DNA from: Acidimicrobiaceae bacterium
Lineage (GTDB): Bacteria; Actinomycetota; Acidimicrobiia; Acidimicrobiales; Aldehydirespiratoraceae
Length of the DNA stretch: 64,000 bases
Direction of reading: 5' to 3'
Assembly: GCA_028819005.1 (NCBI GenBank)
Contig: JAPPMP010000042.1
Coordinates: forward strand, 1 to 64,000
The notes below the pieces were generated by a model. It had not been told where the DNA came from. It did no database searches and saw only the letters and a list, made by a program, of their open reading frames with translations. Positions within the stretch are counted from its first letter, which is position 1. Each line of letters starts with the position of its first letter. The position numbers were made by a program, and so were the translations under genes. Below, piece by piece: positions 18,534-27,583 of this stretch.

Positions 18534-19801
18534 GCGCCGCAACCTTCGTCGACGGCTACCTGGCTGACATGGGTCCGGACGACGCTGATATAACCAGCCA
18601 CGACGCCTACACAAACGGCGTTCCCCACGCCACCTTCAACCGCCTCCGCTCATGCGACCCGGTCCACTGGACCGCAGAGACCGACGGGTCGGGATTCTGG
18701 TCGATCCTGCGCTATGACGACGCCCTCGCGGTGAGCCGCGACTACGACACGTTCACCTCGACCAAGGGCATCCGGCTCGAGGAGATGGACGAGGAGCAGC
18801 TCCTCGCCCGGCGCACGATGATGGAACTCGACCCGCCCGAACACACCCGCTACCGGCGGCTCGTCAACAAGGGTTTCACCCGACGCACGGTCGACACCTT
18901 TGAAGATGTGATCCGCCAGCTTGCAGCCGAAGTCGTGGAAGCCGCTCTCCTCAAGGGCGAGTTCGACTTCGTCGCCGAAATCTCAGAACAGCTGCCGATG
19001 CGGATGCTCGGACGGTTGCTCGGCACCAGCGACGAACACGGCCACCAACTAGTGGCATGGGGAGACGCACTGCTGGGAAACACCGATCCCGATTTCACCG
19101 ACTTCCCCGTAGACCTCACCGACACCGAACAGTACCGAATGGTCCCATTCCGCAGTCCCGCCGCGCTGGAGATCTTCCAGTTCGCCCAACAGCAGGCCAA
19201 AGAGAGGCGCAGTTGCCCACGCGACGACGTCATCACCAAGCTGCTCGAACCGACCCGCGACGGCGACCCGCTCAGCGATCTCGAGTTCAACAACTTCTTC
19301 ACTCTGCTGGTGGCTGCAGGCAATGACACCACCCGCTACACGATGACCCACGGTGTGTGGAACATGATGAACCATCCCCAGTTGTGGAACGCCCTGCGTG
19401 AACGCCCGGAGCTGATGACGTCTGGTGTGGAGGAGGTGCTGCGCACCAGTTCTGTCACGATGCACTTCCGTCGTACTGCCACTCGCGACATCGAGATGCG
19501 GAGCCGCAGGATCAAAGCCGGTGACAAGGTTGTTATCTGGTTCAACTCCGCCAACCACGATCCGGACGGTTTTCCGATCCCCTTCCGGTTCGACCTCGCC
19601 CGAGAGAAGAACGACCACATGGCGTTCGGCCGCAACGGTCCCCATTTCTGTCTTGGAGCCTGGTTGGCTCGGATGGAGGTCAGACTGGTATTCGAAGAAC
19701 TCATGAAGCGCATCGACCACCTGGAACCTGCCGGGCCGATCGAGCGATTGCGGTCCAACTTCATCTCCGGAATCAAGCGCCTGCCCGTGAAGGTCGTATG
19801 A
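18530..19801 (+). CDS. Cytochrome P450
   Basis: VAAGNDTTRYTMTHGV, EEVLRTSSVTMHFRRTATRD, FGRNGPHFCLGAWLARME; ATGA overlap with upstream gene. Confidence 0.96.
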   Translation: MSAATFVDGYLADMGPDDADITSHDAYTNGVPHATFNRLRSCDPVHWTAETDGSGFWSILRYDDALAVSRDYDTFTSTKGIRLEEMDEEQLLARRTMMELDPPEHTRYRRLVNKGFTRRTVDTFEDVIRQLAAEVVEAALLKGEFDFVAEISEQLPMRMLGRLLGTSDEHGHQLVAWGDALLGNTDPDFTDFPVDLTDTEQYRMVPFRSPAALEIFQFAQQQAKERRSCPRDDVITKLLEPTRDGDPLSDLEFNNFFTLLVAAGNDTTRYTMTHGVWNMMNHPQLWNALRERPELMTSGVEEVLRTSSVTMHFRRTATRDIEMRSRRIKAGDKVVIWFNSANHDPDGFPIPFRFDLAREKNDHMAFGRNGPHFCLGAWLARMEVRLVFEELMKRIDHLEPAGPIERLRSNFISGIKRLPVKVV

Positions 19802-19852
19802 GAATGCGACGGCATCTGCTAATGAAAGGCATCTACTGATGAAGGCAACAGC

Positions 19853-20713
19853 ATGGGAGAGATAGTCGGCGCCGCTCTGGTATCGCATGTGCCGCCGTTG
19901 GTGATGCCCGAAAGCGAGCGACGGGAAATGAACAACGGTCAAGACACGACGCTGTTCGCCGGTCTCCATCAGCTCGCGTCCGAAAAGTTGTGGCCCGCGG
20001 GACCAGACACCGTGGTGGTGATCGACACACACTGGTTCACCACCATCGAGCACATTGTCAGTTCCCACGGCGTCAGGCAGGGCCTGTTCACCTCCGACGA
20101 ACTGCCCCGCGGAATGGCGCAGATGCCCTACAAGATCGTTGGTGACCCTGAACTGGCCGAGACTTGGGCCGCATGTGCCGACGACCGCGACGACACCTGG
20201 ATCACGGCCATCGACGATCCTCATCTGCCGATCCACTATCCCACCGTCAACCTGCTCGAGTTTCTCCAGACAAACCAGAGATGGGTCTCAGCAGGCGTCT
20301 GCCAGACCGCTGACCCCCAGGATTTTCTGCTGTTCGGCGAGCTGCTAGCTGCCGCGGTACGCGGAATCGACCGGAGGGTCGTGGTACTGGCCAGCGGCGG
20401 ACTGAGCCACCGTTTCTGGCCGTTGCGCGAGTTCCGCTCACACGAGGCCGCCGACCCCGACCGCCATATTCGAACGCCACAAGCCGCCGTTGCCGACCGT
20501 CAGGTCATCGAATGGCTCAAAGCCGGGAACCACGCCGCAGTGCTCGACTTCGTGCCCGAGTATCGCAGTCACGCGCCAGAAGGCTATTTCGGTCACTATC
20601 TGACAATGCTCGGCGCACTCGGGGCGGCGGGTTGCACAGCTCGCGGGACACAGTTCGGCGAATACGAATCTGTGTCCGGCACCGGCCAAGTCCACATATG
20701 GTTTGACCTGTGA
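19853..20713 (+). CDS. LigB-type (class III) extradiol ring-cleavage dioxygenase-like protein
   Basis: ALVSHVPPLVMPE, VVVIDTHWFTT, VVLASGGLSHRF. Confidence 0.85.
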   Translation: MGEIVGAALVSHVPPLVMPESERREMNNGQDTTLFAGLHQLASEKLWPAGPDTVVVIDTHWFTTIEHIVSSHGVRQGLFTSDELPRGMAQMPYKIVGDPELAETWAACADDRDDTWITAIDDPHLPIHYPTVNLLEFLQTNQRWVSAGVCQTADPQDFLLFGELLAAAVRGIDRRVVVLASGGLSHRFWPLREFRSHEAADPDRHIRTPQAAVADRQVIEWLKAGNHAAVLDFVPEYRSHAPEGYFGHYLTMLGALGAAGCTARGTQFGEYESVSGTGQVHIWFDL

Positions 20714-20720
20714 GCCCAAT

Positions 20721-21446
20721 ATGGTTCGACCTGTGAGCAACGCCCCGCAAGCACTCATCATCGTGCATGAACCCGACGGCGTCGGCTGTCAGATTGAAGC
20801 GAGGCTCAGCGAAATCGGCTGGGATGTCCACAACCATGTCGTCACCGCCGACTACGAGCGTCCCAACGATCCCGCGCCCTGGCCGGACTTCGATGACTAC
20901 GACGTCATCGTGCCGATGGGCTCGATCCGCTCACTCACCGACAAGGACGAGATCTCCAACTGGATCTACGCCGAACTCGAGTTGTTGAGAGCTGCTCACG
21001 AGCGTGGCACGCCGATCCTCGGAGTGTGCTTCGGGGGTCAACTGCTGGCCGAAGCGCTGGGCGGTTCAGTGGAGGCGTCGCCCGTGACTGAGATCGGCTG
21101 GTATGAGATCGATGCGGTGGACGGCGTTGAGAACCCGGTCGGCCCGGGGCCTTGGTTCGAATGGCATCATGACCGTTTCACCGTGCCGCCCGGCGCTGAG
21201 GTTCTGGCCGTCAACGAGAACGCCGTCCAACTCTTCCGAATCGGTCGCTCGGTCGGCACCCAGTTTCACCCCGAGGTCGACCCGGGCCATGTGGCAGGTT
21301 TCCTGGCGGGATCGGCTGAAGAATACCTCGCCTCGTTGAACCTCGACCGCAAGCAGATGATGGACGAGATGCACTTTCACGAAACGCGCAACACCAAACA
21401 GTGCCACGCCCTCGTCGACTGGTTCCTCGAACTGTCACAGCCTTGA
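20721..21446 (+). CDS. Class I glutamine amidotransferase-like protein (GATase1)
   Basis: GTPILGVCFGGQLLAEALGG nucleophile elbow; GTQFHPEVDPGHV His/Glu. Confidence 0.9.
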   Translation: MVRPVSNAPQALIIVHEPDGVGCQIEARLSEIGWDVHNHVVTADYERPNDPAPWPDFDDYDVIVPMGSIRSLTDKDEISNWIYAELELLRAAHERGTPILGVCFGGQLLAEALGGSVEASPVTEIGWYEIDAVDGVENPVGPGPWFEWHHDRFTVPPGAEVLAVNENAVQLFRIGRSVGTQFHPEVDPGHVAGFLAGSAEEYLASLNLDRKQMMDEMHFHETRNTKQCHALVDWFLELSQP

Positions 21447-21460
21447 CAGGCAATCGTGGA

Positions 21461-21883
21461 TCAGCGGTGAACGACGAAGGCTTGGTGCAGTCCGGGTCCG
21501 AAGCGGTACACGGAGAAGTCGATGTCGAAGGCCACTGCCTCGGTGATCCCGCAGCGCTCCATGACGGCCCAGCTCGTCCTGTCGACTATTGAGAAGTCCT
21601 GGTCGGCGAAGGTCTCGCTGATACGCAGCGCAGCCAGAATGTCTTGGGGGGTGGCGGTGAGCACTTCGGCGACGCGGTGGTCGATGATCGTGGACACGAG
21701 TTCGTCCGCGGCGGCGCGATGTCGTCGGTTTCGTGCAACCGCCCAGGTCTCGACGAGCACATGGTCGGTGGTCGCCAGTCGACCTTGGTGCTCGCCAAGA
21801 AGGCGTACGGCGCGCTGATGTGAGACATCGTCTGCCGCCACCAGCGCGTACCAAGCGCTGGTGTCGACGAAGACGCGGCTCAC
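21461..21883 (-). CDS. PIN-domain toxin, VapC family
   Basis: VFVDTSAWYALV, TTDHVLVETWAVARNR, FSIVDRTSWAVMERCGITEAVAFDIDF. Confidence 0.92.
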   Translation of the reverse strand: MSRVFVDTSAWYALVAADDVSHQRAVRLLGEHQGRLATTDHVLVETWAVARNRRHRAAADELVSTIIDHRVAEVLTATPQDILAALRISETFADQDFSIVDRTSWAVMERCGITEAVAFDIDFSVYRFGPGLHQAFVVHR

Positions 21884-22161
21884 TCGTGGCCTGTTCGGGC
21901 CCGCCGCTTGGAGTCGAGGTCCTGGCTGAAAGCCTGCTGGACCATCTCGTGTTTGTGGCGGGCGATGTCGGTGGGTTCGGCTCCGGTGCCGAGCATGCCG
22001 ATCAAAGGAGCGATTTCGCCGCTGGTGGCGCTGGTTGCTTCATCGTCGGAGCGGATCAGCTCGCGGATGTAGGCGGAGACGCTGAGGCCGCGTTCGTTGG
22101 CGCGGCGCTTGGCCACGGCTCGCAGGGCGGGGCTCAGCAACACGTTGGTAGGTTTGGCCAT
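21880..22161 (-). CDS. VapB-type antitoxin (ribbon-helix-helix-like)
   Basis: LLSPALRAVAKRRANERGLSVSAYIRELIRSD; overlaps toxin by 4 bp. Confidence 0.82.
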   Translation of the reverse strand: MAKPTNVLLSPALRAVAKRRANERGLSVSAYIRELIRSDDEATSATSGEIAPLIGMLGTGAEPTDIARHKHEMVQQAFSQDLDSKRRARTGHE

Positions 22162-22181
22162 GCCGCCACACTAGATGTGCA

Positions 22182-22196
22182 TGCGCAATATGCGCA
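22182..22196. promoter_or_regulatory. Candidate TA operator TGCGCA-ATA-TGCGCA
   Basis: Two self-palindromic hexamers 20-35 bp upstream of the antitoxin ATG. Confidence 0.45.
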
Positions 22197-22363
22197 ACAC
22201 TATATACGCATTGCCGAACGACTGCTCAACCCCGGCCAGGTCCGGCTCCGGTCGCGCGGTTCAGCCACCCGCACGACCAGAACAGAACCTTGCGGCCCTG
22301 TCTGTGGCAGTGCATGCCTTTCTCGCTACTGTTTGACACCTGACGAATCGTGGAGCGAATGAC

Positions 22364-23074
22364 ATGACCACCCGTCCTTTGATCGGACTGCCCGGTCGTC
22401 GCAAGGCTGGACGCGACGTAGCCGGAATGTTGACGACCTTCGCTGATATGCAGATCGACTTGTATTTCGCGAACTACGCGAAGGGTGTGATCGCTGCCGG
22501 CGGGCTCCCCGTTCATCTGCCCATCGACGTCGATCCGCTGTTGATCATCGACCGGCTCGACGGATTAGTCCTCACGGGAGGGACCGACATCGAGCCGAGC
22601 CTCTACGGCGCGGAGTCGGAAACAGATATCTACCCTCCCGAACCCGAGCGAGACGACCTCGAGCTCGGCCTGTACAAGGGAGCGCTTCATCGCCGGATTC
22701 CTGTGCTGGGCATCTGCCGTGGACAACAGATCGTCAACGTCGGCGCCGGGGGCACCTTGCACCAGGACGTGCCACCCCATTCCGGCGTCGGACATGCTGC
22801 TGACCACGAGCTCCACGAGGTCCGGCTCGAACCGAATTCAGTATTGAGAGAGCTGTACGGCGCAACGGTCTGGGTCAACTCGCTCCATCATCAGGCGGTA
22901 GACGCCGTGGGGGAGGACCTCCGCGTGACCGGATGGTCTGAAGATGGGATTGCAGAGGGACTTGAACACACGAGCCTGCCGATCGTCTGTGTGCAGTGGC
23001 ACCCCGAGATGATGTCCACTCGTGACACCGACCCGGCCTTCAGCTGGCTTGTCGAGGCCGCCGGCCGTGGATAG
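22364..23074 (+). CDS. Gamma-glutamyl-gamma-aminobutyrate hydrolase-like (PuuD/peptidase C26) protein
   Basis: VLTGGTDIEPSLYG, PVLGICRGQQIVNVGAGGTLHQD, VNSLHHQAV, VQWHPEM. Confidence 0.92.
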   Translation: MTTRPLIGLPGRRKAGRDVAGMLTTFADMQIDLYFANYAKGVIAAGGLPVHLPIDVDPLLIIDRLDGLVLTGGTDIEPSLYGAESETDIYPPEPERDDLELGLYKGALHRRIPVLGICRGQQIVNVGAGGTLHQDVPPHSGVGHAADHELHEVRLEPNSVLRELYGATVWVNSLHHQAVDAVGEDLRVTGWSEDGIAEGLEHTSLPIVCVQWHPEMMSTRDTDPAFSWLVEAAGRG

Positions 23075-24248
23075 GCCGCTCGACGGGGTTGCCGTTGTAG
23101 CTCTCGAACAGGCAGTAGCGGCTCCCTTCGCCACGCGTCAATTGGCTGATCTCGGTGCGACAGTGCTCAAGGTCGAGCGACCGGGCGAGGGCGACTTTGC
23201 GCGTGACTACGACTCCGCGATGGGCGGCACGTCGGCGTTCTTCGTCTGGTCCAACCGCGGAAAGCAGAGCATCGAGCTGGACCTGAAGGATCCGCAACAG
23301 CGGTCGACGTTCGACCAGTTGGTGGCCGGCGCCGACGTTTTCATTCAGAACCTGTCGCCTGCAGCGGCTCAACGCGCCGGGATCCTTGCCGAGCAGCTGC
23401 GAGCAGAGCAACCCCAACTCATCGCCTGCGACGTCTCGGGGTATGGACTCGGCGGGCCTCGAACCGATGACAAGGCATACGACCTCGCGGTGCAGGCCGA
23501 AGCCGGCGCGGTCGCCCTCACCGGTACTGTCGATCAAGCCTGCAAAGTCGGGTTCTCGGTGGCGGACGTGTCGGCGGCCATGTACGCGTTCTCGTCGATT
23601 CTGGCTGCTCTGTACCGCAAGCAGGCGACGGGTGAGGGTGCCACAATCGAAGTGTCGATGCTCGAGAGCCTCGCGGAATGGACGTCGGCGCCGACCTTCG
23701 CGGCCGTGGGCACAGGGGTGATTCCGCCGAGAGCGGGTCATCGCCACACGATGATCGCGCCTTACGGGCTGTATCAGATGAGCAACGGAGAGAACATCAT
23801 GATCGGCTGTCAAAGCAACCGGGAATGGGTGTCGTTTGCAACCCATGTGCTCGGTGATCAGAGCCTTTGCGAGGACCCGCGGTTTTTCGACAACGTTGAT
23901 CGGGTCGCAAACATCGACGATCTCGAACTGTTGATCAACAGCGTGTTCGCAGCACTTTCGCCCGAGGAGCTACTTGAAAGGCTCGAGCGCGGCCGTGTGG
24001 CGCACAGCTCGGTCCGCGACCCGCACTCGCTGTGGCAGCACGAACAGCTTCGGGCCAGAGACAGGTTCATGACCGTGACCACGCCCACCGGTACCGCAGA
24101 GGTGTACCGCCCGCCGTTCAACATCAGCGGAATCGGTGACCCGGTCGCCTCAGTCCCCGAACTCGGAGCCCACGACCCCGCCTTCGTCCAACACCTCCTC
24201 AGCCGCGCCAAAACCCGACGGGCCGAGAACGGATCGATGCAGCGCTGA
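23067..24248 (+). CDS. CaiB/BaiF family (type III) CoA transferase
   Basis: ADLGATVLKVERPGEGDFARDYD, NRGKQSIELDLKDPQ; probable GTG start overlapping the upstream gene. Confidence 0.93.
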   Translation: MDRPLDGVAVVALEQAVAAPFATRQLADLGATVLKVERPGEGDFARDYDSAMGGTSAFFVWSNRGKQSIELDLKDPQQRSTFDQLVAGADVFIQNLSPAAAQRAGILAEQLRAEQPQLIACDVSGYGLGGPRTDDKAYDLAVQAEAGAVALTGTVDQACKVGFSVADVSAAMYAFSSILAALYRKQATGEGATIEVSMLESLAEWTSAPTFAAVGTGVIPPRAGHRHTMIAPYGLYQMSNGENIMIGCQSNREWVSFATHVLGDQSLCEDPRFFDNVDRVANIDDLELLINSVFAALSPEELLERLERGRVAHSSVRDPHSLWQHEQLRARDRFMTVTTPTGTAEVYRPPFNISGIGDPVASVPELGAHDPAFVQHLLSRAKTRRAENGSMQR

Positions 24249-24277
24249 GCGCCGTGGTCGTCTCCCGCATCGACCGG

Positions 24278-25423
24278 TTACTCGGTGGCGTCGTCGGCGA
24301 GGATGTCAAGGAAGGGCGAGTAGCGATAGACGCGGTTGCGTCGGTGGCCAGTGATTTCAACAACCAACCCCAATTCGACTAATCGATCGAACAGGCTGCC
24401 GATGGTCGTGGAGGTCGCGCCCAGTTTGGCTGTTGCATACTTGATCGTCAGGATCGGCTGTTCGGCCAGCAGGTTCAGCAGCGGCCAACCGTACTTGCCG
24501 AAGTTCTCAGACGTAGCGATTCGGCGGTGCTCGTCGGTCAGCGCTGACAGTTCACCCGCGACTCGCACCGCATCGCTTGCGGTGGAGTTGACCCCGGTGA
24601 GGAAGAACTTGAGCCAGCCCTCCCAGTCACCGTGGGTTCTGACGGCGTTGAGCCGGTCGTAGTACTCGAGTCGGTTCTGCTTCAAGAAGAGGCTCAGGTA
24701 CAGCAGTGGGCGAGACAGCGCACCACGTTGCACCAACAACAGGGTGATGAGCAATCGGCCGATACGACCATTTCCGTCGAGGAACGGGTGGATTGTCTCG
24801 AATTGTGCGTGAGCAAGTCCGGCCAGCACGAGCGGCGGATCGTCGCTGTCGTTCAAGTAGACCTCCAAATCACGAATGGCTGTTCCGAGGTCGTCAGGCG
24901 ACGGCGGAACGAATGCCGCGGTTTCCAGCGTGCAACCCGCGGGACCGACCCAGTTCTGTGACTTGCGAAACTCTCCGGGCGTGCGTTCTTGGCCCCGCGT
25001 CCCGGTCATTAGTTCTTGGTGAACGTTGCGGATGAGCCGACCCGAAAGCGGCAACTCGCTGAGGAGTTCAAGCCCTAGACGCATTGCACGCACGTAGTTG
25101 ACTGTCTCGTGGATGTCGGCCACCGGGCTGGTCACACGTGCCTGCACCTCGTGGGCGAACAAGTCGTCGAGGCTCGACTGGGTGCCTTCGATTTGCGAGC
25201 TGAGCACTGCTTCCCGCCGAACATACGATGCGACGAACCAATCGGGATCGGGCAAGGTACCTGCCATCCCGTCCAAACGCCCCAGAGCTGTGGTGGCGTC
25301 AGACAGCAGACCAAGAAGTTCAGCGTCCCATTGAAGAGGTGGATCGGGTGGCAAGGGTTTCGGCATGAACGCGTTGTATCCGGTTATTTGTGGTCGGAAC
25401 CTGCCCGCTCGTTCGCTGGTCAT
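24278..25423 (-). CDS. Fic family protein (class II, N-terminal inhibitory helix) with C-terminal winged helix
   Basis: HPFLDGNGRIGR motif; SSQIEGTQSSLDDL matching [S/T]xxxE[G/N]; C-terminal wHTH-like segment. Confidence 0.93.
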   Translation of the reverse strand: MTSERAGRFRPQITGYNAFMPKPLPPDPPLQWDAELLGLLSDATTALGRLDGMAGTLPDPDWFVASYVRREAVLSSQIEGTQSSLDDLFAHEVQARVTSPVADIHETVNYVRAMRLGLELLSELPLSGRLIRNVHQELMTGTRGQERTPGEFRKSQNWVGPAGCTLETAAFVPPSPDDLGTAIRDLEVYLNDSDDPPLVLAGLAHAQFETIHPFLDGNGRIGRLLITLLLVQRGALSRPLLYLSLFLKQNRLEYYDRLNAVRTHGDWEGWLKFFLTGVNSTASDAVRVAGELSALTDEHRRIATSENFGKYGWPLLNLLAEQPILTIKYATAKLGATSTTIGSLFDRLVELGLVVEITGHRRNRVYRYSPFLDILADDATE

Positions 25424-25432
25424 CTCGCTCCT

Positions 25433-25501
25433 TATTCCATTCGTTGGAGATTGTAGCCAGCGGATTGCCTCTTATTCTATTATTACGTAAAAAATGGAAT
25501 A
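25433..25501. promoter_or_regulatory. AT-rich Fic promoter with inverted repeat TATTCCATT...AATGGAATA
   Basis: 9-bp perfect arms at 25433-25441 and 25493-25501; CTTATTCYAT direct repeats at 25431 and 25471. Confidence 0.45.
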
Positions 25502-25577
25502 GATGTGCTCGCGGGAACTCGCCGCCTCATATTCTAGTATTTGTTCGGGTCCGTTGGTAGCCCGTGCTAGTCGCCGA

Positions 25578-26018
25578 TCAGGTGTCAAACGACAGGCCTG
25601 CGTTGGTCACCTCGACGCGCAGATTCTCGGCGCGCAGGGCTTCTTCCAGTCGAGGGGATTCGGCGGCCAGGAACACGTCGGCATGTAGATGAACAGCGGC
25701 AGCAAGTGCTTCAGCACCGAGCAGGTTCAAACTATGGCGCCGCTTGAGATCACCTATGAGAGGTCCCAAGGTTCGCATGCTCAGCAGGCCGATGTCTTCA
25801 GGCAAGTCCAACAACTTGCTCAATGCCTGTCGGCGGATCATCGGCGGCTGTTTTGCGAAGGGCCCGGAGAGAACACCGGCTCGGTCGGCCCCGTTCATCG
25901 CCGCTTGGCACAGGCGCACATACCAGCAACCGGTGGTGAAGACAGGTTCGTCAAGGTTCGGGGGCTCATTGCCACGCAGCAACGAGCCAAGGATCTGGTC
26001 GTCTACTAGTTGTGTCAC
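25578..26018 (-). CDS. Divergent PIN-like protein (putative toxin)
   Basis: C-terminal LGAEALAAAVHLHADVFLAAESPRLEEALRAENLRV resembles the PIN C-terminal half; paired with AbrB-like gene. Confidence 0.6.
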   Translation of the reverse strand: MTQLVDDQILGSLLRGNEPPNLDEPVFTTGCWYVRLCQAAMNGADRAGVLSGPFAKQPPMIRRQALSKLLDLPEDIGLLSMRTLGPLIGDLKRRHSLNLLGAEALAAAVHLHADVFLAAESPRLEEALRAENLRVEVTNAGLSFDT

Positions 26019-26257
26019 TCGGTGGCCAGTTCCGGATCCCCGAAGCCTCGGCTTGAGTTCTCCCAGTCTGCGTCGGTGATCGATGCCAGCACCTCGGCAC
26101 GCAGATCCGCTATCCGGCCAGGGAGTAGGAGCATCGCGTCGCCCAGGTCAAGGTAGGCCACATCGCCGCCGTCATGGAGGCCCCAACGCCGCCGCGGTGC
26201 CGCGGGCAGGCTCATCTGTCCCCGGTGCGATACGCGCAGGTCGCCTGTGTTCGTCAT
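26015..26257 (-). CDS. AbrB/SpoVT-type antitoxin-like protein
   Basis: LRVSHRGQMSLPAAPRRRWGLHDGGDVAYLDLGDAMLLLPG swapped-hairpin pattern; 4-bp overlap with downstream gene. Confidence 0.75.
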   Translation of the reverse strand: MTNTGDLRVSHRGQMSLPAAPRRRWGLHDGGDVAYLDLGDAMLLLPGRIADLRAEVLASITDADWENSSRGFGDPELATE

Positions 26258-26442
26258 ACGATCACCCTACAAGGAGCTTCGGGATTCTACAAGGCGTGTC
26301 GAGATGTGGGCGTCTGCCACGGGTCGTCGGCAAAGAAACGGCGGCAACTCGAAGGGATGGAAGATACACGCGCCCGGCCCCAACAAGTATTACCTGAGGC
26401 GGCATATCCTTGGGGCTGGCACCGAATCAGAAAGCGGCAAGA

Positions 26443-27330
26443 ATGAACACAGAGCAGTTCAACAAGATCAAGCAGGCAGACGGTTTCGTTGCCGCGCTCG
26501 ACCAGAGCGGTGGGAGCACGCCCAAGGCCCTGAAGCTCTACGGAGTCGCCGAAGACACTTATCAGGGTGACGCTGAGATGTTTGACCTCGTGCACGAGAT
26601 GCGCAGCCGCATAGTGACCAGCTCCAGCTTCAACGGTGACCGGATCCTCGGCGCGATCCTCTTCGAGATGACGATGGATCGCGATATCTCAGGGCAACCG
26701 AGCGCCTCCTACCTGTGGGAAGAGAAGCGTGTGGTGCCGTTTCTCAAGGTGGACAAGGGTCTGGACACGGAATCCAACAGCACCCAGATCATGAAGCCGA
26801 TGCCCGCACTCGGCGAACTGCTCGAGCGGGCCACTGACAAGGGCGTTTTCGGCACCAAGATGCGCTCGGTCATCAACGAAGCTGACCAGGCCGGCGTCGA
26901 TGCGGTTGTCGAGCAGCAATTCGAGGTAGGCGAGCAGATCCTCGCGGCCGGCCTGATGCCGATCATCGAGCCCGAAGTCAACATCAACAGCTCCACCAAA
27001 GCGGAAGCCGAAATGATGCTGAAGGCGGCGATTCTCGCGCATCTCGACCAACTGGGCGAAGACCAGTCGGTGATGCTGAAGCTCACCCTGCCCTCCGAGG
27101 ACGGGTTCTACAGCGACGTGATCGCCCATCCGCGGGTCCTGCGGGTCGTGGCCCTGTCAGGCGGATACAGCCGTCAAGAATCCAACGAACGGCTCTCCCG
27201 CCAGCATGGAATGGTCGCCAGTTTCTCACGGGCGCTCACCGAGGGGCTCAACGCTCAGCAGAGCAAAGAAGAGTTCGACGCCATGCTCGACTCCTCTATC
27301 GGAAGCATCTTCGAAGCTTCCTGCACATGA
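26443..27330 (+). CDS. Class I fructose-bisphosphate aldolase
   Basis: GFVAALDQSGGSTPKALKLYG, VPFLKVDKGL, GLMPIIEPEVNI, VMLKLTLP. Confidence 0.92.
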   Translation: MNTEQFNKIKQADGFVAALDQSGGSTPKALKLYGVAEDTYQGDAEMFDLVHEMRSRIVTSSSFNGDRILGAILFEMTMDRDISGQPSASYLWEEKRVVPFLKVDKGLDTESNSTQIMKPMPALGELLERATDKGVFGTKMRSVINEADQAGVDAVVEQQFEVGEQILAAGLMPIIEPEVNINSSTKAEAEMMLKAAILAHLDQLGEDQSVMLKLTLPSEDGFYSDVIAHPRVLRVVALSGGYSRQESNERLSRQHGMVASFSRALTEGLNAQQSKEEFDAMLDSSIGSIFEASCT

Positions 27331-27404
27331 CCCCCACGGACGCGACCGGGACGACCGGATTGAGTGTCAGGCGGGTCGGCGCATAGACAAATTGGAGGCA
27401 CATC

Positions 27405-27557
27405 ATGGGTCGAATCGGTGACTGCTATGACGACATAGCCCCTGTTGCGGTGTTCTTGGCGAGTGAGGGTTGCGGCTATATGACAGGCAACACCCTGTTC
27501 GTCGATGGCGGAGGCCACATCAACGGCTCGTCATGGGCCCCCGACCTCGGCGAGTGA
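27405..27557 (+). pseudogene. C-terminal remnant of an SDR-family dehydrogenase
   Basis: MGRIGDCYDDIAPVAVFLASEGCGYMTGNTLFVDGGGHINGSSWAPDLGE*; only the SDR C-terminus remains (below ORF-track cutoff). Confidence 0.75.
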
Positions 27558-27583
27558 ACGGGCCGCGGCTAGTTGACGCGGGG

